DNA of 64,000 bases from Lycocorax pyrrhopterus obiensis (Eukaryota > Chordata > Aves > Passeriformes > Paradisaeidae). The translations under genes were made by a program, and so were the position numbers. Where the stretch lies: positions 92,134,048 through 92,198,047 of the forward strand of contig JACSVZ010000004.1 in NCBI GenBank assembly GCA_014706295.1. The letters are read 5' to 3'. This document shows positions 1-13,294 of this stretch, piece after piece. The notes beneath the pieces are model-generated. The model saw nothing but the letters and a program-made list of their open reading frames with translations. It was not told the DNA's origin and searched no databases. Every line of letters starts with the position of its first letter. Position 1 is the stretch's first letter.

Positions 1-137
1 GTTTTACTCGCTTGGCTTGCTTGATCGCAGCGCACGTCTTACAGCATGGATCACCTGGGAGATACTGTCTATGGTTAGATCTACCCTCGTCCCCAGCACA
101 GTAAGTATATGCACACACTAGGGCAAGCCCAGCACAA

Positions 138-500
138 AGCTAATGAAGGGACTGGAGCATCTCTCACATGAGGAAAGGCTAAGGGAGCTGGGATCGTCCA
201 GATTCACGATGAAAAGGGTCAGGGGGATCTTATCAATTTGTATAGCTACCTGATGGGAGGGAAGGAAATCAGAAAGGAAAAGGAAATCAGGCTCTTCTCA
301 TTGATACCTGCTGGCAGCACAAGAAGCAGTAGCAACAAATGAAAACACATTTATGAAAATGCATGTTCTGTCTGAGCAGAAGAAATGTTTTTTTTTACTC
401 TGAGGATGGTCAAACAGGAAAAAGTACAGTCTTGGGCTCTCTGTTTGGTTCAATACAAATCTGTAAATGCTGATATGTTTGGAGATGGCTGAACGGGATG
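138..500 (+). mobile_element. CR1 LINE fragment, 3' part
   Basis: The sequence follows the familiar CR1 3' region in sense orientation: a block reading 'actggagcatctctc..atgagg', then 'aaggctaagggagctggg', then 'ggggatctta', then a degraded block where CR1 has the 'ttctgtctga' and 'ttttttactctgagg' segments. It carries many substitutions and indels, so it is an old, dead, 5'-truncated copy. The left edge is approximate, and the right edge fades out after about 430-500. Recognition is by family familiarity, not alignment. Confidence 0.75.
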
Positions 501-3500
501 TGTTGACTAAGATGCACCAATAGCCAATATCTTCACGACCAGGAGGCTAGTTTGTCAGAATATCAGAGCCCTAAGGTGGGTTTATATAGCAAAGATTTGG
601 CTATCAGCATCTCAAATATCACAAGAAAGATCCCATCATCAAATGCTTTTTTTTTGTGTGTGTGGTAAGCTTGCCTACAGTATCTGTCCAGATGGAACAG
701 AAATCTCAATTTTGAGATCTCTCTTCATGATTTGAAGGCTCAATCTTCAAGATTTCTTTGATGCCCCACAGAAAGTTTGTGTAGCTTGTGAGACTGGATA
801 ATGAAAAGCAGCTGCCCAGGGAAGTTAGCTTCATGGGTTTTTAAAAACAGAACAACTTCATAGAGGTTATATTATGGATGATGTCTAAGCATCTAGGTAC
901 CTAAGGCAGACACAGACTGAGAATCTGAGTCTATATTCAGTGATGGATTATGACCTACAAAGATTTAGAGGTCATAATATTTGGAAGTGTCAGAATTTGC
1001 CAAAATGATTTTTATTTTTTTTTTTTAATATAAAGCAATTTCAGCTATTTACAAAGGTCTGGACCAGCAATTTTAATCAGGCAGCTGGCCTTTGGCGTGA
1101 TTTTGGGTATTAGCCCTTAGAGTGCATTAAAGCTGCATTTTAGATGGAGATTTTCTACGTTTTTTTTAAGTTTTGTATCTCAGCATGCCACCTCTTTAAT
1201 ATTGCAGTGCTTAAAATTTAAAACTCCAATATAATTCCTTGCTGGTGTTTCCAAGTCAGCAAATTAGCAACACAACATGTTATATAGGGAATAACTCAGC
1301 AACAGAATCAAAGCCCCTCAACATTCTCCTTTTTTTAGATTTATTCTGGCTTACTCTGCCGGATGTGAACCAAATGACACATCATAAACCTCAGAGACTC
1401 TTTTGTAGCTTCTGCTCAGACTGGAGAATTCCATCTGCTTTATTAAGGATCATTAACAACCAGGAAAGCATTCCAGACAATTTCTGTAAAACCTAAAAGA
1501 CAAAATTATTATATTATTATAATTAGTTGGTTTTTTCTCATTCAGCCAGAACAGCTTTAATCAGCAACTGGCAGAGGAAAACTCCATGGGACCCAAAGGC
1601 AGAGGGGCTCATTAAATTATATGGGGAGGATTCTGCACGTTCAACTCATGGTGAAGGGTATATACTGCTATAACAGTGAATTGTCTTTGGGACCAGCATA
1701 TAAATTGTTTCACATTGCATCTAAAAGAAAAAAGCTTATCCTGTGAGGGGAAAAGTTAAAAGGAGACTGTGAAAATTATGTCTGAAAAACTAGTAAACAT
1801 ACCCACAGAGAATTCAGAATCTATATTATAATAAACACTTACATCTCTAGGACCTGAACGTAGAAAGATTGTATTTACCTGTTCTGAATAATGTCTCTGC
1901 TTCCTCTCAACTGACATTCTCAAATGAGCTCCATACCACCTTCAAAAAGCACACACTTAGGTCTTCACGTAGAAGTTGCATACACTTTTTCAAAGTTAAT
2001 ATAATTCACATGGTGTAATATTATTACCTGAACACAGTGTTTTCAACACTTTATCATCACAAAGCTGGAAGAGTTAATCTTTCAAAATCTAACGCAGTAT
2101 TTATACTTCCTTCTATCAAAAAGGACTTCAGCATATGGGAATCACTCCTATAGAATATATTAAGCAACTCAATCTCAATGAAAATGAGTTGCATGGCCAA
2201 GATCCTCCTTTATAATACCAGTAGGCAATTAAATCTCTGAATATGCAAGATGATTCAGGAGGAAGCAAGGATACAGGATATTATACTGTTTAGCACACCA
2301 AATATTTTATGTTAGACAAATTATCAATTTACAATTTTATTTCTTTGCCAAGCAAGCATGCAATTTTCTCCATGCTATCTTGTAAATAGAAGGTATCTCA
2401 ATATTTTAAAAATATTTGAATCAATAGTATTTCCGACTAAAAAGGGCAGATAAATCAGCGTACCAGTTCAATGACAGTCAACTGGTAAAACATACAATTT
2501 CAGTATGACTTCCTTATTATTTATTAACTTTAAAAAGGCTGCAATTCAGTAAATCTCAGTGTTTTTATTGCCCAAGTAATTATATCCAAATCTGTGCAAT
2601 AAGACATCTGATAAAAGTTAAAGAACTTACCTTCCTCATCCTCAAGAGCTTCCAAGAACAGATTTGTAAGAACAGCTGGTGAAGGGATCATAAACATATT
2701 ACAATGCTTACATTTCTCTTTTGGTTATATTGATAGATGCTGATTTCTTTTTCAATCATAACGAGTTCATAAGAAAGATTTCCAGAGATTAAACCTTCAG
2801 GTTTCTAGGAAGAGCGCAATAACACTGGTGAATGCATTTTTGCTTTTGTTAGCATGAATGGTGAATAATCCATAACAGTTCTGGGGTTTTTCTTGTTGTT
2901 TATAGTTACCTAAGCATTTTTATCTGAACGAAAACCCAAACACAAACAATCCACCAACTTAGAATGCTGTTACATTGTCCTAGTGTTCTCTAACAGTAAC
3001 ACATGCAATCACTTGTTTACATTTCTATACCTATATCTGAAGAGTTGGCAGGTTTTCCATATATGCTGTCTGTTGTTATGAAATATAAAAAATGAAATAA
3101 GACAACTGGCTTATAGGAAAGCTAAAATTTCTTGAAAGTTTTACTAAATGAATTTCAGAATTCTGAATTTCAAAATTCACAAGTTTCAAAAGAATACAAT
3201 AAATACAATTGCCAGATAATTAATTTAGATTTATATTTCCCATTTTCCTATGCAAATTTCATAGAAATTTGGAAAATGTTCAAATGGAGACTACCTTCAA
3301 ATTTAGTCCTGTTTATAATGAAATCAATGCCAGGTTTACATGATAAGCTATGACTACAAATAGTGGGAAGACAGTAGGGAGTCTGAAACACAAAGTAAGT
3401 AAACCTTTAGGGCAGACAGCTAAAAATTAAGTAGGAAAATGGAAGTTCTTCATATAAGATTTAGAATCAAGGTATTCAAGGAGAGCTGTAACAGAAATAA

Positions 3501-3525
3501 AACGACTGAACTTCACAGAATTAAC
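501..3525. other. AT-rich stretch without a recognised gene
   Basis: No coding exon, RNA gene or familiar repeat is seen. There are short homopolymer T runs near 1010-1026 and an (ATT)-rich patch near 1506-1525. The open frames at 1239-1496 and 3132-3353 have no domain, no family resemblance and ordinary AT-rich composition, and are treated as chance frames. Confidence 0.6.
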
Positions 3526-4152
3526 TGTCTTGGGGTGACTTTGTGATGTGTATCCCCTATCACTGCTCTATGCCCAGAAATCAATCCTGTGCCTTTCTGT
3601 GCCTTTAAACTGAGCCCGAGACGGGGGAGAGAGAAAAAACCAAATGAACTTTTCAGAACAGTTTTTCAAGGACACAGATGCACACTCCTCTGCGTTCCAC
3701 TGCAGCAGCGAGAAGCACGGAGGAAGCACCCTTCTTGCTTTTCAGCCAGCTTTTGGCTCCTTTTCTCTGGAGGGAGACGGAGAGTTGAACTTTGTTTTCC
3801 TGAGACTCCGGCTTTTCCCTTCTTCTCTTCTGGACTGTTTCAACAACATCAGAACACATCAGGAGAATTTTCCACCAAGGCCCTGGAGGTGGGCCCATGA
3901 CCAGCTCTGAGGAGAAAAGAGAGACCGCACCTACAGAAAGGACTCTGAAATCTTCCCAGGTTTCTCTCCACAGTGAGAGGTTTGATTATTCAGTATCATT
4001 ACTCTTTTCCTGTGTATTTGTTAAATAAATAGTTTTTTATCTCTTTCACTTTCCTCCAAGGATTTTTTTTTCCTGAACCTGGTGTGGGAGGGGTGGTTGT
4101 AACCTGCCTTTTATTAGAGGACATTTTCCTTCAAATTTGTCCAAACCGCACA
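3526..4152 (+). mobile_element. Solo LTR, family A (copy 1)
   Basis: This 627-bp block begins TGTCTTGGGGTGACTTTGTG and ends near GCACA. The inverse complement of 40711-41307 is a clearly homologous copy with the same start, the same polyadenylation hexamer context (AATAAA at 4024-4029) and the same GGGGTGGTTGTAACCTGCC block close to the 3' end. The TG...CA ends, length, AATAAA position and absence of internal viral sequence fit a solo LTR left by recombination between two LTRs. A TTAAC lies directly upstream (3521-3525) and again at 4156-4160, 3 bp beyond the proposed end, so a 5-bp target duplication is possible but not clean. Small open frames inside it are not genes. Confidence 0.7.
4024..4029 (+). 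terminator. Polyadenylation hexamer of family A LTR
   Basis: AATAAA lies inside the solo LTR about 125 bp before its 3' end, and the same hexamer is conserved in the minus-strand copy (40838-40843). This is where the R region of the LTR would end. Confidence 0.55.
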
Positions 4153-7100
4153 CTGTTAACTCACATATTTCTACTAAGTGGATTGATTCCATTCTCTCAA
4201 AGAAGCTGTCTTTGCTTAAGCAGACAAGGGGTTCTTGTAAAAAAGCAATCAAGAGAGCCAAGAGACTAGAAGACATGCTTGACAGTTTTCCATCTCTAGT
4301 TCCTGAGACAAGGGATAACAACTGGTAGAGTTCTTCAGAGGTGATTATTTTTTATCAACATACCTCCTTTCCTTTGGTTAGCAAATCACATGCAGTCCAC
4401 TTAAACTAGGCTTGATTGTCTTTGATTGTATCCATTATTCATGGGTGTTCACTAAAACATTAGTTCAGAGATGGCTTGTGGGCTTTGGGTTTTTGCTGCT
4501 AGTCAGATGCAGTATGCATCCAGTCAACATGCGATGGTTTCTGCTCTACAAACTATTGTGTTATGAAAATCACATAATGCCACCTTCCCAGAGTGTCACG
4601 GTGATGAAAGTTATTTGTACTAAAACGTGTTTGAATTTCAGATTCACTATCCTTCCTAACCCAGAGAAATAAAGATAAATGAAAAATGAGTATTGTTGAT
4701 CTTAGAACGTAAAAAAGTACAGTTTCTGAACAAGTGAGTAAATAATTTTGTTTTTAAGAAACCCATACAGAACTTTAAAATCTCTCATTTGCTGTTTTCC
4801 AGGCTTGTGACTGATGTCAGTTTTAACTTTGCATTATCTATTCCTATTTAAACCATTAGGGATGTCCTATACAGACTTGTGTGTGTCTCTATCACATGCA
4901 TTTATTAAACTAAAATAATCCTCAGGGAGTATCAAAGTCGCTTAAGCGATTGTTGCATGTTGTTACCTGGAGGTGTTCATTCTTAGCCAAAGTTTAGAAA
5001 TTTTTCAAAGATCAAGAAATAATCCATCAAGCCACAAAACCGGACATAAATTCCAAACTGGAATTAGGACAGGTAAAAAAATATTAATAATTATTTAAGA
5101 ATGAATAAGCTGATTTATTTCCAAAATAGTATATAACAGGTGACCAGAACACTAGCACAACACTATAATAAATTAAGGTAACAGATAAGTCTTATTTAAG
5201 TTCAAAAGAAATCATTTATCGTGGATTTATCACACAGATTTTTCACTTATTTTTTTATTCTTTTAACAAAATAACTATTTTATTAGCTAGAAGCAGAACA
5301 TATCCACTGCATTTTTAAAAAATATTGCTAAGATAAACAGTAAATGATCAAAAGAAAGGCAGATAAAACGTATCTAGTTTGTTCTTTGTTTCAGTAACTA
5401 CACGTTCAACAAAACATATTGATAAAAATCAATTATGATTCCCTAACGATTCATGAAAAAAAGTCTAATTTTGGTTAATTAATTGTTTAGTCTGAATTAA
5501 TTCTACTACTGTTGAAAGAAGACTGATAATCACAGCTGCTTTAGATAGAATTGCATGAAAGGTAGTGGCTTCATTTTCATGAGAGCACTTAATAATCATG
5601 CAAAAAAGCCCCAAACAAGGATCTTAAAAAGCCAGTGCATTCTCATAAACTCTAAAATTGAAAGCATTTGAAAACCCTTTGGTTAACTTCAGAGTAATAA
5701 ATATATTAAGAAAATCATTAACGTTGTCCTTTGAAGGACCATAATGATTAGTCCGTAAGACAGCTGTAAATGCAATTTTTAGCGCAGCATTTCACCAATA
5801 AATGAATATTATTTGTATTCTGCATTCATTTCATACACACCAAGACACATTGTGCATTATTCTTATGAATATTCATGCTCCTCAGAGACAATTCAAGTGA
5901 CAGTTGAATCTGAAGATTTCCATGAAGTTACTACATAAAATACGGCAAACATATCCTGGAGCCATGAATGCTGGTGTGCCATGACCAGATGCACTGTTTC
6001 CATTGCAGGGACAAGGGGGTTTGGGGTGCCTTGTCTTCAGGCACTTGCTGATTCTATCAGAAGCCCACCTGTGTCTCAGCTGAAGCACGTTAGACCCCTG
6101 AGGCTCAAAGTCATCTGACATTCCTAGTACAAAACTTGTATTTCCCGAAAGTCTTTCAGTTAGCTTTGCTCAGGACAGTCCTTCTGCAGGGACACCTTCT
6201 TAATTCTCTACCACACTACTGGTCACTGCAGCCCACAACTCCTTATGGGGCAGCCAGGATGCCCAAGGTATCACTGTTTTTAGTGGGGATGCTTCTGCTG
6301 CCCCACTCCTACTTTTAGACCTTCGGCACTCAAGGTGCTCCTGGTCTCTCAGAGCAATGGCCCTGTCCCTTCGCACAGGACAGCAAGTCACAAACAAGGT
6401 AAAACCAGAACAAGACCAAGTAACTCACAGCTGATATTTTTTTCAGTCTCCATTACAATAGAGTGTCTTAACAGTGGCTTCAAAGCTAGTGTGGGGTATA
6501 ATGGATTAAAAATAATGTGGGGTTTTTTTGTTTTCGAAGGAAAAAAACCATTCAAAGATCCAGTGGTCCATATAATTAGCTTTATGGTCCTGGTTTTAAC
6601 GATACAGGGAACAGTGTAGAATAATACTAAGACCGACAACACTGAGATGGATTTTTGTGATGTGGACAGCCACAGTCTACATTTGCTTGATACATAACTG
6701 ATAACGTCACTCCTTTAGAAAGTCAAATATAAAGTGAATAAGCCTGTTGGGCAATGTCAGCTTTTGCTTTTCAGTCATGTTAAGGAGTGTATGGAGATCA
6801 GCTCTTCATTAATTAACTAGACTGAAATGTTTACTATGGAAAAACTGAATATACTTTAAAGAAATTTTTTAGTCACATTGAATGTAAAGAAAATTAGCAG
6901 CAGACACTGAATAGTATAAAGCATAAAACAATTCTAAGAAACAATATTGATCAAAATTATTAAAAACTCACATATCGATTCAATTGAATGCCTGTTGGAC
7001 GTCCACAATATTGAGGAAGGAAAAAAGCTACAAGAAAGTTGTTCAGCACACATGCAAACTTTATGAAGTCCTAATCTAAAACTATAATTGCCATTCAAAT

Positions 7101-7169
7101 AAGAATTTTTTCAAGAGGAAATAGGAACTTATACAGTTCACAATAAACAAGCTGCCTTGAATCAAATGC
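4153..7169. other. AT-rich stretch, no gene recognised
   Basis: Mostly AT-rich unique-looking sequence. The part from about 5900 to 6420 is somewhat richer in GC and carries overlapping short frames on both strands (5882-6121 minus, 6136-6318 plus, 6200-6397 minus). None shows a recognisable domain, so no gene is called. Confidence 0.55.
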
Positions 7170-7830
7170 TCACCATTTGACCATATCCACTCGGGTTTTG
7201 AATATCTCCAAGGTGTGTTTCCATTTTTGCCCATGCCCTTTGTCATGCCAGTGGGCACACCTGTTGTATAATGTATTTAAAACCCTGTTGGTATGCACTA
7301 GCCAAACTCTCACTCAAAACCAGGTTCCACACCAGGATCCAATTATTAATTAAGACCACGTCAACATATAGTACTCATTAACCTCCTACAAGCAGCTGTG
7401 GCTGCAGGGCGGGCACAAGCCCTATAAATCAAGCCCTGGGAGGAGTCAAAGGTGGAGTTGGTTGTTCCTGGTCGTTGAGGGTTGTGGTTGCTCAACTCAG
7501 CTCTGCCCTGAGAAACTGTAATCCAAGAATCAGAAGACTGTGAGCTCCGGCACACACCCTGAGAATGGGCTGGTTTCTGCTTCATCCCCTTCTATCAGGT
7601 ACTTACACACATCTGTGAGATACCCTGACTCCTCTTCAACAAGTCCCAGCTTTCATACTTTCCTCACAGAGCAGATACTTCAGTCCTTCCATCACCTTTG
7701 TGGCTCTGTGCTGGACACACATTATGAAGTCTGTATGTTCCTTGTACCACAGAGCACAGAACTGGACACAGCACTCCAGATGTGAAGGGGAGGGCTGTCT
7801 GTGCATGTACAATTTCAGGTTTTTCACATA
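7170..7830 (-). mobile_element. Old antisense CR1 split by an LTR insertion
   Basis: The left part (about 7170-7261) reads as antisense CR1 3' sequence: 'gggttttgaatatctccaa' and 'cccatgccctttgtcatgcc' followed by 'agtgggcacacc'. The right part (7553-7830) resumes exactly where CR1 should continue: 'gggctggtttctgcttcatcc', 'aggtacttacacac', 'actggacacagcactccag'. The two halves flank the family B LTR and share the 6-bp CACACC at the junctions, so the LTR jumped into a CR1 that was already there. Both halves are truncated and diverged. Confidence 0.75.
7262..7554 (+). mobile_element. Solo LTR, family B (copy 1)
   Basis: A TGTTGTATAATG...CCGGCA(CA) block is repeated at 13030-13294 and 39282-39587. 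A TATA-type box (TATAAAT, 7423-7429) sits in the same place as in copy 3. The target duplication is CACACC (7256-7261 and 7553-7558). To make it adjacent, the LTR must end at 7552, two bases short of the ...GGCACA end of the other copies, which is easily explained by loss of one CA in a CA run. A 6-bp duplication is typical of class II (beta/alpha-like, ERVK-type) retroviruses. No internal viral sequence is attached. Confidence 0.8.
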
Positions 7831-10800
7831 ACAGTAGGAACAGTGTCACCATTAAAGTAGCATATCAGCATGCTTTGTCCATGCTGTGTATGCACCAGTT
7901 TGTACAATTAGAACTGACATTACTTTTTCACTACAAAATACATTTTGATTAAATTTTTTGTCAATCTGTTAATGCCAATGTGTTATAACATGGCTCATAT
8001 AGAGTGAACCCTCTTAAAATAGTACAAGACACTGTTACACAATAGTGCTTTGCATTCCTAATATATTACATACCCACTGATTTCACTGGCACCTTCATCA
8101 GTTCCACTAATTAGCTGGCTTCTATATATATTGACTCTTTTAATTGACTTTAGCAGAATTCTACAAACTCGTTTGGTGTCTTAATAGACCATATATTTAA
8201 TAGCTCAGTAATTTATTCAACCTGTAAGGCATTTCTCTTTGACATTTTTGCCCATTATGTGCTCCATATAACAAATTCTCCTTGTAACAAACACTTATCA
8301 AACGACAAAGGCATTGTGGCAGTCTGATCCAAGTATTAAGGATTTATGTCAACAACATTAACTTTTATAATCCTTGCTGGCATGGTATTTACACATTGTG
8401 TAGATTAATGGTTCTCACTTCTACATCTGTAGATCTCTGAAGTTCCTTCACTATTAACTTTATTTCCCTTTGGCTTTAACTAATTGAAGATAACTGCTCT
8501 ATATAACTGTTCATGGCATCAAGCTGTGAAAACTCCCCCAGCCAAAAAAGGGGATGGTCTTTGTTTCTCCAGGATTTTTTATGATTTAACTGAATGATGC
8601 AATTGGTAGATATGAACTAAACTCACAACTTCATGAAAGTACATTACAAATTTGAAATGTACAGTCACAACAAGACACACAAAAAGCAGTACTTTCTTGA
8701 ATTTACTGCAATACTTAACTGCCAGAGCATCTACCAGTGATGACATCTCATTGCTAAAGATACGACAAGAAGACAAAGACCATTACAGAGGTGAATGAAA
8801 GAATTTTAGAGGCAAAATGTTTTGTTTAACTCCCCACAAGGTTCCTTTCTTCAATACCAAGGATTAAGCAAGGTAGGAGAAAGCACATTTTTTCCCAACA
8901 CAAGCATGTTGTACTATCCAATTCCATCTAATATTAGTTCCTTATGTCCTCTATCAAAGTTATCCATATCAAATCAAAGAAAAATTACTATACTCCTACT
9001 TATTAACATAGCAAAGCAGAATTATGAAAGATCAACTTTCTTTCATTTGCCACAGCCTAAAAGAATACACATGTACTTTTGTCACAGTTATCTTGAAGAA
9101 TTATCTTTTTTTTTACCATTGCAACCTGACTGCTGGGTTACAGCTTCATGATTCATTAATGACTTGTAATTGCAATAAAATGAGTCTCTGTGATCTCCCA
9201 AGTAGGTCAAGTTGTGTTTATTATCATCATCAATATCAGAAGCTATGCCCTATATTTTAGTACTGCCTTATTTTATTGCTCTAGTGTTATACCTTGTTGG
9301 AAGGCCCTTTTTCATATTAAGGAACATGTAAACACAAGGAGTACCATACTGCCTTACAACAACTGTCCTTCTGGCACAACAGTCCTCCCCTGCCAGGGCC
9401 AATAGGGGATATCACTCGGGGAGAAACTTGCCAGTACCTAAGGTCTATTCCTGTCTTATCCCTCTCAACAGTCATTTTTAGATTCCTTACAAAACATTTT
9501 GATACCTGGCTATTCTATATTTCTGGATGGAAAAATTTTGTTCACACACTGGATTTTGAACAGAGCATCTTAACACTCTCTCTCCCTTCTCTCTCACTTT
9601 TTCCATATTCCTCCTTCAACCTGTTTTGAATCCTTTCCAATTTTTTTTCAAAATCTTTCCAACTTTAGACTTGAGAACTGGATGAAATAACAGTTGCAGT
9701 GATAAAAATGCATATCACTTATTTCTTCCTGGTGTTCTCCTGTTCTCCTAAAGCTCCTGTGCACTCTAGAAACATAGAGAGATTCCTTATTCATCTAGTA
9801 CTCTATTGCTACCTCTCAGCTATCCCTTTGCAATGAAATGACATGTCAGCCTTCCTGCATTGGTGGCCAAGTCTATACTGCTTCTGGAACATTCATCTAT
9901 GGTCTCCTGTAGCTCAGGGGAATGCAGACTAAGCTGGAATTGATATGTGAGGTGTACATATTTATAGCATATTTATATGTTATTCTCTCTAAAGGCTTTT
10001 TAAATTTATTTATACTCAGTAATTTTCTTCATCTTTGAAGTTGAATTGGTTAAAAGCAATTGTCTTTTACAAGCTAAACTGTCATGTTATTGTTCCAGAA
10101 TCTGCTCATCCTGATTTCTGCTCTGCAGCACACTACCATGAGACAGCATAAAGTTATCTTGTCTTCAAGGCACAGACATCTTCGCATTTGTTCCATTGAA
10201 TTTTCAGTTTTCTATAAAAGACAGGTATTTCCTAGAACACTGCCCAGTTCAAAGAATGGATCTATTACCTGATAACTCTTGGACTTACTGGTAATCAGTC
10301 GTTTTGTTAACAAAGGTTGAGGAGATGTGTACTGTTTTCTTAAACAAGCTGTTTTAAAAGTAGGAAAATGTGATAAAATGGATGAAAGGAATGCAGAATC
10401 TCTAGATAAACTTAGTTATGATTGGATATTTTATTATTTTATTGTGCAATATTTCATTTCCTCCACCCATTTTCTACCACTTCCCAGCTGCCCTTTTCAC
10501 TTTGCCAAAGAACCTTTCTGCATTCCACTTAGCACTAGTGACTTGTACTTGACAGTTCTCTACACAGTATCCCCTTTATTGCTGTTCCCATTGCCAGGAA
10601 GGCAACAGAGCAGAATATGCTCACAGGTGTTCAAAGTTCTGAAAAAAACAGATGCAGCATATTTTGCAAGGGTTTAGGGTAGTAGTGCAAGAGCCTCTAT
10701 TGGTATCTCCAGCTGCAGAAATTCTTCCCCCAGCACCTTACCATTGTCATGTAGAATTGTTCTGAAATAACCTTGTCAGGTGAAATAAACAGGACTGTTA

Positions 10801-13023
10801 CTCTCCTTTCTTAACATTTTTCTTTGTGGTCGTAGGTGTGAGAAATATTGGAAAGTAAGCAGAATATGAAGAAGAGATGGTCAAACTCCAGGTGCCAAAG
10901 GGCACTCTTCCTTTTCACAGTCCTTCAATGTCTCCCCCAGCGACAGAGTGGATAGAGGATGGCAGAGGCAATGGCAGGATAAATTGCATTTGCTGGGTGG
11001 GTGAGACGTGTCACTGCACTTTCCCTTCTGTGACCAGGTGGGCATGCTATGGCTTGAATTTTAGCTTTGACACCAGACATTCTTCCTTTCTGCTGTTAAA
11101 TTGTGGTATCATGCACTTTACTATTAGTACTGTGAAGCTCACTGCATGCATAATGTTCTGGTTTGTTCTAGTGGAGAAAGGGGTAGGACTGAATCACTGG
11201 AAAGACTATTCATGGTAAATTTGCCCTTAGTGTCCCATAAAGGACATGAGCAGCAACTGCAGGCTGCTTACTCTGACAAAGTTTTAATCCACCTGCCTTC
11301 ATGGTTTACAAAGAAGTATATATCCCTAACCCCTAGATTTTTGGTTAACAGAAGCAAGGAAATATTTTCTTGCTTATGATATCTATTACATATTCCTCAC
11401 TTTCCTGAGGATAGTAAGACCTGACATAGCACCTCTGCAAATAGGAGCAATATAAATCAATATTTGGTAGTCTTACAGCACTATTAGTGCTGTATATACT
11501 GCTTATCCCAGGCAATACTTCTTTCATCAATCAACTGCTCTTCCTTTCTTATCCCTTACATGTTCTTTACTGCATGCCTGTATGATGCAGTGAAGGTTTC
11601 CCCTCTCAGGTGGAGATAATTACACTGAGATATGAAACATGTAATAATGTGCAGCAAGAGAAGCTCAAGTATCGAGGACGTAATTTCTGTCTAAACTGAT
11701 CCTTAGTTACATTTAGATTATATAGATAGTAGAAAAATGTTAAATGACAGGTTGAACTTAAGCAGCATATACTTAAATCTGGTTTCTTTTTTTCTTCACA
11801 GTATCATAAGCCATAACAAATAAGGTACACATGGATCAGAAAAGGGGCCAGACGTAAGGTTGCCTCCACAGGCCCCAAAACTCTACCCCTCACACAGAAC
11901 AGGTATTTCAGATATTGAAATACCACACAGTCTATCTGGTAGAAGATCTCCCATTAGTCTCATATTCACTGCAGGCACCAACTGCAATCCTTGTGGAAGT
12001 GATGAGAAAGATGCTATAACTATTTAGTTTGTCTTCAGTTGTTTGTGCAGGGTGAGACTTAAAATATTTCTGCTTATTAACAGAATTGAAATTAAAGAAA
12101 TTGTTCATCTTTCAACATAGCTGTTATTTTATTTTAATTGTTTTTTTGGGCTAAGATTGGGTTATTACAGAGAGTTTTTAATTCTGTCTTCAGAAAAAAA
12201 TCCTTTTAAATTCTCACAGCAACAATTACTGTAATTTTGATGTCTGCACTACCTTTTTCAATAGCAGCTGATTCCTTCTTCTTTACAGAAGTGATGAAAA
12301 GAAGCGTCATGCACGCCGTCATAATAAGTCCACAGAGATATCTTCCTGCACACACTTCTTCATAAACTTTTGCCTTCATTATTCTATTGAAGATTTAATA
12401 CTAATGGATTTGAAATGACAGTGGACAGTGGACATTCCTAACATTCGTAAGACTAATATTACATTCACATTGAATAGAAAACATTTATACATTTTTATCC
12501 ATTTTGCTCACATTTGCAATATTATTGTATGTAATGTGCAAGCAATATTAGTACATAATATCTATTTGTTATGAAAATAGTAAAAAGCTCTTGAAACAGT
12601 GCTAGAAGTGTAGCATGTCCTTGTTTCTGCACGATGAGAATATATTTTTGAGAGTGTAACACACTATTGGTTTTGAAAGTATTCATGTTGTACTGTCAGG
12701 GAAGATTACTGTCCAGAACTGAGCAGCTGTGTGATTTATTCTCTGCTGACACAGCATAATATTTGGCTATTAAAGAAAGACAGAGATTCTGCCGATGGAG
12801 CATTAACTTTGCTTTAAATATGTTTTGGCATTCCTTTTTCTTCTTCAAGCTTGTTTTTCTTGGAAAAAACAGAAACAGAGCTGAACACCCTTAGACTTTT
12901 CTCACTCAGAAGAAACACTATAATAAAAAGAAAAGAATATTAGTAATTCAATCAAGGCCTGATTTAAAATAAATAAATTGGTTTGATCATTTTAGACAAA
13001 AATATATTCCAGTTTATATGGTA
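7831..13023. other. AT-rich stretch, no gene recognised
   Basis: About 5 kb of AT-rich sequence without an identifiable exon, RNA gene or mobile element. Open frames such as 8822-9151, 10327-10677 and 10877-11218 are low-complexity translations of AT-rich DNA with no domain signature, and are not called as genes. Confidence 0.55.
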
Positions 13024-13029
13024 TGTCAT
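13024..13029. repeat. Target-site duplication of family B copy 2
   Basis: TGTCAT directly left of the LTR is repeated directly right of it at 13295-13300. Its 6-bp length is the class II retrovirus signature. Confidence 0.8.
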
Positions 13030-13294
13030 TGTTGTATAATGTATTTAAACCCTGTTGGTATGCACTAGCCAAACTTTCACTCAAGACCAGGATCCACACC
13101 TGGATCCGATTATTGGCTCATTAACCTCCTACAAACAGCTGTGGCTGCAGGGCGGGCACTACCCCTATGAATCAAGCCCTGGGAGGAGCCGAAAAAGGAG
13201 GTGGTTGTTCCTGGTTGCTGTGTGCTGTGTGTTGCTGGAGCTCTGCACTGAGAAATTATAATCCAAGAATCAGAAGACTGCGAGCTCTGGCACA
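13030..13294 (+). mobile_element. Solo LTR, family B (copy 2)
   Basis: Same start (TGTTGTATAATG) and same GGCACA end as the other two family B copies. It is flanked by a perfect 6-bp duplication TGTCAT (13024-13029 and 13295-13300). At 265 bp it is the shortest copy: it lacks part of the 'ccaggatcc' segment that is expanded in copy 3, and its TATA-type box is changed to TATGAAT (13166-13172). The end points are precise because TG/CA termini and target duplication agree. Confidence 0.87.

Noticed and set aside
3589..3910. Overlapping frames of 80-103 codons
   Set aside because: Shadows of the family A solo LTR; the equivalent frame appears in the other copy.
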